Of a stretch of DNA of 17,238 bases, positions 13,710-17,238 are shown piece by piece. Location of the stretch: contig CAZZCS010000048.1 of NCBI GenBank assembly GCA_964652645.1, forward strand, positions 1 to 17,238. Direction: 5' to 3'. Source of the stretch: CAZZCS01 sp964652645. Its GTDB lineage: Bacteria; Cloacimonadota; Cloacimonadia; Cloacimonadales; Cloacimonadaceae. Each line of letters begins with the position of its first letter. Within the stretch, counting starts at the first letter, position 1. A program made the position numbers and the translations under genes. Below the pieces are notes generated by a model, which saw only the letters and a program-made list of their open reading frames with translations, made no database searches and was not told where the DNA came from.

Positions 13710-16430
13710 CTATCTGATTTTAATCGTCTTTTGAACCTGGGTACCTCTCTTACTCTGGAGGCGGATCAGGTACATCCCAGAGGGTAGATCCTGGCCTTGA
13801 TCGGAACGTCCGTCCCAGGATAGTGTCTGCTCAGCAGCCTTGGATTGGCCTTCATAGAGTACTCTCACCAGTTCTCCGCGCAGGTTGTAAACCTTCACGG
13901 TGATCGGAGTTTTCTCTTTGCTGACCAGGAGGATGGTTGATCTCTCCTGGAAGGGATTGGGGTAGATGTTCATGGAGATTGGAGGCGGGGGAGTATGGAC
14001 GGGATCGGCGTTTGAGAGGCCATTTGCTTTGATGGATACGTTTTGGGTGCTGTTTGAGCTGAGGTTGACCCGCACATAGCAGATATAGTAGTCTCCGCTA
14101 TTATCCACCTGCTCCAGAGTACCGTTCCAGACTGTAAAATCGGCACTTCCGCGGGGGAGTTTAAACTTGACCAGGGTGTTTTCAAAGCCAAAGGGCTGAT
14201 TGTTTGTGACTACTGCCATTACGCTATCTGCCTGGCCGTAGTTGTTGGGGAAAAAGCTGAGGGTGATGTTCTGTCCGTTGTTGCCGGCGTAGATAGTATT
14301 GGTAGGCGCTAGCTGGCTTCCATTTACCCGAACCATGCGATAAGCCCTATTACCATCGCAGACGCTGCGGGTTCCCAGATTGTAAGGCTGTTCGTAGATC
14401 GAGCCCTGATTGCTGTGGACATGGCCCCACAAGGCCATATCGATTCCCAGGGCATTCAGGTCCAGCTGACCGGAGTAATCATAATGGTGAAAGAGCACTT
14501 TGGTGTGATCAGGGTAGAGGGCCAGCTCGCTATTTAGCCAGTTCATCTGATTCATGGTATAGCTTTGGCCGCCATAGATATAGGTGCGCCAGCTTTCGTA
14601 GTTTATATAGTTTTCCAGGCCGATGAAATGCGTGTTTCCATAGGTAAAGCTATAGTCTTGGGTGTGCTTCCCCCAAAGGTACTGTTCGTTATCCAGCCAG
14701 CTCCAGCCAAAGTAGCGCCACCAGTTTCTCCTGGAGCTTCCCGCAGGAGGTGGAGTGGAGTTCCACCCGCCAATATCGTGGTTTCCGCTGGTGAGGTAGA
14801 AGGGGATTTCCAGCTCTGAAAAGACCTTCTGCACCCAGCCATACCAATGCTGGCCAGCGAAGTTTTCCAGCTCGCCTTCGTTGATTATGTCTCCGGTTAT
14901 GAGGACGAATTCCGGCCGAATCAGGTTCAGATCGTCCATCACGGCCCGGAAATCCACCACAGATAGAGAATCGGTATCAAAGCCAGGCTCCGGCCAGTAG
15001 ATCCGGGTCGGCATATGTAGATCCGTTATATGGGCAAAGTAGTAGTTCGTCTTGCGGCTGGGAACTACATGCACGGCGTTGCGGGTGGTGTCATCGATCC
15101 CGCCACTGGCTGTTACCCGGAGGTTGTAGAGTTCGTAGACTGCCACATTGGGGATGGTGGTATGCAGTAGCCAGCGATCCGGGGTAGTTACTTGCTCAAC
15201 AGAGCTGATGGGCAGGCTGATCGTCTTTGCGCCGTGAACCAGGTAGGCATTCCAGGCGCTGGTTCCAGGAGGGGCCAGGCAGGTGATGACCATCGTTTCG
15301 CCCGGGATGACGATCTCTGGAATGTTCAAAATCGGATGCTGGATCACGGTAAGAGTATCTCCCAGGGAGTTGTAGGAGGAATTCACGGTTACGCTGCCAG
15401 CGGTGATATTGCTCAAATCTTCTGCATTGAAGATGGCATTATTGATATTGAGACTGGAGATGCCAGTGTGGATGGTATTGAAGTTCACGGATAAGAGAAC
15501 GCCCTCATCCAGGTTTGCCTGGCCACTATAACTGATGGAGATCGCTCCGGTAGAGGGCTGGTGGCTGAGAGTCCCCGGCGAAGTGATGCTACTGCTATTG
15601 CTCAGGCTGCTAAAATCCAGCACGGCAGGATTGTAGATCAGGTCAAAGGAGTAGTTCAGCGCCCCAGTTTGGAGTCCATAGGCCTGGATCGGGACGTTTA
15701 CACTGCTGCCCAGATTGGCCGTGAGATCAGGCAGGCTCAGAGCTACCGTTGTAGATCCGGAAAACATATCTGTATTGCTTCGGGGGTTGATGGCGTAGGT
15801 ATTGAAAGAATAGTCCACGATGCCACGGATCTCCGTAAAAGTGGTGCCCAATGCTATACCTTCCCAGGCATGACCCGGGCTAAAGAACTGGTTGTCGATC
15901 TGGCAAGATCCACTGCCATCGGTGACATTGAACTCCTGGTACGTGTTTGGAAGAGAGGTGACGGAGACGTTTTGTACTTTCACAAACACGCTTTCCCATT
16001 GTTCTGCTGTCTGGGCATTGGCCAGCGAGCCGGTTGTGATCAAGGAGGCTGGGGGCAGGGGATTTCCGCTGCTGATCACTTGAAATGCTGTCACACTGGT
16101 TAGCTCTGTCCAGCCGTAATACTCTATGACTGTGGCGCTTATGCGTACCAGATCGCCCGTTTGCGGCTGATGAGCTTGATTGTATACGAATAGGCCGCTC
16201 CAGGGGCCACCTGTGGCATCGCCGATGAAGAAGCCAAAGTTGTTGGGACTGCTCCCCGTGTAATAACGGGTGCCGGTTACGACGGCTTGTACGGTTACTT
16301 GCATGTCCATATAGGGAGAATTGCCGTTGGCGGCGGTGGTGTATTGGATGTCGTAGCAACTCAGTACCGTCTGAGCCATCAGGCCTAGGGCTACCGATAG
16401 TAGAGCTAGAATCAGGAAAATCTTGCGCAT
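13710..16430 (-). CDS. secreted calcineurin-type metallophosphoesterase with C-terminal sorting domain
   Basis: This 906-residue exported enzyme has a signal peptide at 1-20. Residues about 25-225 are an OB-fold-like module (VQAVVTGT...FGFFIGDATGG...GDLVRISATV), a type often joined to secreted nucleases. Residues about 228-350 resemble a cohesin-type sandwich (LNYSFDLIYNPAVLDF). The catalytic domain spans about 463-700 with the full dimetal set: D470, H472 (ITDLH), D514 (TGD), N550, H551 (GNHD), H648, H670 and H672 (GHVH). Residues about 715-800 form a beta module. Residues 820-906 are a FlgD/type A sorting tail (YPNPFQ, VYNLRGELV, WDGRSDQG, PSGMYLIR). The likely role is extracellular phosphomonoester or phosphodiester hydrolysis; the substrate is unknown. 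AGGAGA lies 4 nt before the ATG, and a terminator directly precedes it. Confidence 0.85.
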   Translation of the reverse strand: MRKIFLILALLSVALGLMAQTVLSCYDIQYTTAANGNSPYMDMQVTVQAVVTGTRYYTGSSPNNFGFFIGDATGGPWSGLFVYNQAHQPQTGDLVRISATVIEYYGWTELTSVTAFQVISSGNPLPPASLITTGSLANAQTAEQWESVFVKVQNVSVTSLPNTYQEFNVTDGSGSCQIDNQFFSPGHAWEGIALGTTFTEIRGIVDYSFNTYAINPRSNTDMFSGSTTVALSLPDLTANLGSSVNVPIQAYGLQTGALNYSFDLIYNPAVLDFSSLSNSSSITSPGTLSHQPSTGAISISYSGQANLDEGVLLSVNFNTIHTGISSLNINNAIFNAEDLSNITAGSVTVNSSYNSLGDTLTVIQHPILNIPEIVIPGETMVITCLAPPGTSAWNAYLVHGAKTISLPISSVEQVTTPDRWLLHTTIPNVAVYELYNLRVTASGGIDDTTRNAVHVVPSRKTNYYFAHITDLHMPTRIYWPEPGFDTDSLSVVDFRAVMDDLNLIRPEFVLITGDIINEGELENFAGQHWYGWVQKVFSELEIPFYLTSGNHDIGGWNSTPPPAGSSRRNWWRYFGWSWLDNEQYLWGKHTQDYSFTYGNTHFIGLENYINYESWRTYIYGGQSYTMNQMNWLNSELALYPDHTKVLFHHYDYSGQLDLNALGIDMALWGHVHSNQGSIYEQPYNLGTRSVCDGNRAYRMVRVNGSQLAPTNTIYAGNNGQNITLSFFPNNYGQADSVMAVVTNNQPFGFENTLVKFKLPRGSADFTVWNGTLEQVDNSGDYYICYVRVNLSSNSTQNVSIKANGLSNADPVHTPPPPISMNIYPNPFQERSTILLVSKEKTPITVKVYNLRGELVRVLYEGQSKAAEQTLSWDGRSDQGQDLPSGMYLIRLQSKRGTQVQKTIKIR

Positions 16431-16440
16431 GGTGTCTCCT

Positions 16441-16474
16441 AATAAAAGAAAAGGCAGCCCGGAAGAGCTGCCTT
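16441..16474 (-). terminator. intrinsic terminator between tRNA-Gln and the phosphoesterase gene
   Basis: On the minus strand AAGGCAGC (16474-16467) pairs perfectly with GCTGCCTT (16458-16451) and is followed by a U-rich tail, TTCTTTTATT (16450-16441). It starts 5 bp after the tRNA-Gln CCA end. The tail abuts the ribosome-binding site of the phosphoesterase gene, leaving no room for a separate promoter after it. Confidence 0.8.
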
Positions 16475-16478
16475 AAGG

Positions 16479-16552
16479 TGGCTGGGATGAGAGGACTCGA
16501 ACCCCTACGTACGGAACCAGAATCCGCTGTCCTGCCATTAGACGACATCCCA
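16479..16552 (-). tRNA. tRNA-Gln (anticodon CUG), CCA encoded
   Basis: The minus strand folds as a 74-nt tRNA. Acceptor TGGGATG/CATCCCA has discriminator G and an encoded CCA. The anticodon stem GCGGA/TCCGT closes the loop TTCTGGT (anticodon CTG). The T arm has TTCGAGT. It reads CAG codons. Confidence 0.92.
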
Positions 16553-16579
16553 GTAGAGAAATTCTTACACTAAAATACT

Positions 16580-16654
16580 TGGCTGGGCAGGGAGGATTCG
16601 AACCCCCGGATATCGGGACCAAAACCCGGTGCCTTACCGCTTGGCGACTGCCCA
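16580..16654 (-). tRNA. tRNA-Gln (anticodon UUG), CCA encoded
   Basis: A 75-nt tRNA with acceptor TGGGCAG/CTGCCCA, discriminator G, encoded CCA, anticodon loop TTTTGGT (anticodon TTG) and T loop TTCGAAT. The outermost anticodon-stem pair is C-A. It reads CAA and, by wobble, CAG. Confidence 0.92.
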
Positions 16655-16666
16655 TTTATAACTATG

Positions 16667-16758
<92 letters not shown>

Positions 16759-16789
16759 CCAAAAGGGATTACACACTATGTAAAATTGA

Positions 16790-16875
16790 TGGCGGAGGAT
16801 GAGGGACTCGAACCCCCATGGGCATAACCCGGCGGTTTTCAAGACCGCTGCCTTACCAATTAGGACTAATCCTCC
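16790..16875 (-). tRNA. tRNA-Ser (anticodon UGA), CCA encoded
   Basis: An 86-nt class II tRNA with acceptor GGAGGAT/ATCCTCC, discriminator G, encoded CCA, anticodon stem GCGGT/ACCGC around CTTGAAA (anticodon TGA) and a short-stem long variable arm (GGG...CCC). It is first in the four-tRNA transcript. Confidence 0.92.
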
Positions 16876-16889
16876 ACTTGGGTTTTATC

Positions 16890-16918
16890 CTTTAATCTGG
16901 AGCCGGAATTTTTGTCAA
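16890..16918 (-). promoter_or_regulatory. candidate promoter of the tRNA operon
   Basis: On the minus strand a perfect TTGACA (16918-16913) is followed by a 17-bp spacer and TTAAAG (16895-16890, three of six matches). It ends 14 bp before the first tRNA, a typical distance for a tRNA promoter. The -10 is weak. Confidence 0.5.
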
Positions 16919-16978
16919 TAGAATTCTTGTAAATCGGCTCCACCCCAGCAGGGAGCGGTTACGTGGGGTTTATGAGTG

Positions 16979-17238
16979 CTGCGCCATATCGATTTACAAT
17001 TTACGATGCACAATGTACGATTTGCTGCGCGATTTGTTACCCGTTATCCGTTATCCGTTATGAGGGCTGCGCCCTATCGATTTACAATTTACGATGTACA
17101 ATGTACGATTTGCTGCGCGATTTGTTATCCGTTATCCGTTATCCGTTATGAGGGCTGCGCCATTCAATTGAGAATTGAGGATTGAGAATGGAGAATTAGC
17201 TGCGCCCTATCGATTTACAATTTACGATGTACAATGTA
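16979..17238. repeat. 88-bp repeat built from degenerate 7-bp units
   Basis: A unit starting GATTTACAATTT at 16991 recurs at 17079 (88 bp on, two mismatches over about 82 bp) and at 17212 (cut by the window end). Within it, bases fall in 7-bp steps: a RATKTAC-like block of five units, then TCCGTTA units. Copies 2 and 3 are separated by a further block of CAATTGA/GAATTGA-like heptads (17165-17199). GCTGCGCC-type GC-rich words join the blocks. Short open frames here (for example 16963-17151) are by-products of the repeat. Confidence 0.75.

Noticed and set aside
16979..17238. CRISPR array
   Set aside because: The repeats are long (88 bp), internally periodic at 7 bp and have no unique spacers of constant size; no cas gene is present.

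Overview
The window looks like a chromosome segment from an uncultured bacterium of the FCB group. Candidatus Cloacimonadota is the best guess but is not proven. The basis is two large secreted proteins that each end in a FlgD/type A (Por-type) C-terminal sorting-like domain (NPF...IYNLRG...W.GRD..G...PSGIY), dense operons with 1-4 bp gene overlaps, and a hydrogenase-related membrane complex typical of strict anaerobes. No rRNA, transposase, integrase or CRISPR array was seen.

Layout. 1-511 is gene-free and rich in repeats: hairpins, a heptad-phased repeat, an intergenic repeat element and nested inverted repeats. 561-2035 holds a two-gene AbiE-type (type IV) toxin-antitoxin system. Its promoter (512-540) carries a 23-bp near-palindrome over the -10 box, a likely AbiEi operator. 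The pair is flanked by two direct copies of an ~82-bp repeat (341-422 and 2099-2180). 2310-5311 holds a secreted parallel beta-helix protein followed by a stand-alone CheY-like receiver. A bidirectional terminator (5339-5375) separates these from a minus-strand AraC-type regulator with a GyrI-like ligand-binding domain (5396-6253).

6511-13580 is a tightly packed six-gene operon homologous to the Hyf/Hyc/Ehr family: NuoCD-like large subunit, ferredoxin-NuoB fusion, HyfB, HyfC, HyfE and HyfF. The large subunit has lost all four cysteines that hold the NiFe centre (A191, T194, S452 and N455 in their places), so it is an energy-converting-hydrogenase-related (Ehr) complex and not a hydrogenase. 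Two antiporter-like subunits plus NuoH- and NuoK-like parts imply that ferredoxin-side redox chemistry is coupled to H+ or Na+ translocation. The real electron acceptor or donor is unknown, and this is the most interesting system in the window.

13710-16430 (minus strand) is a large secreted calcineurin-type metallophosphoesterase with OB-like, cohesin-like and C-terminal sorting domains. It lies directly downstream of a tRNA operon (Ser-UGA, Ser-GCU, Gln-UUG, Gln-CUG; 16875 to 16479). A strong intrinsic terminator between them runs straight into the phosphoesterase ribosome-binding site. The right end (16979-17238) is an 88-bp repeat built from degenerate 7-bp units. Parts of it recur, inverted, at the left end of the window.
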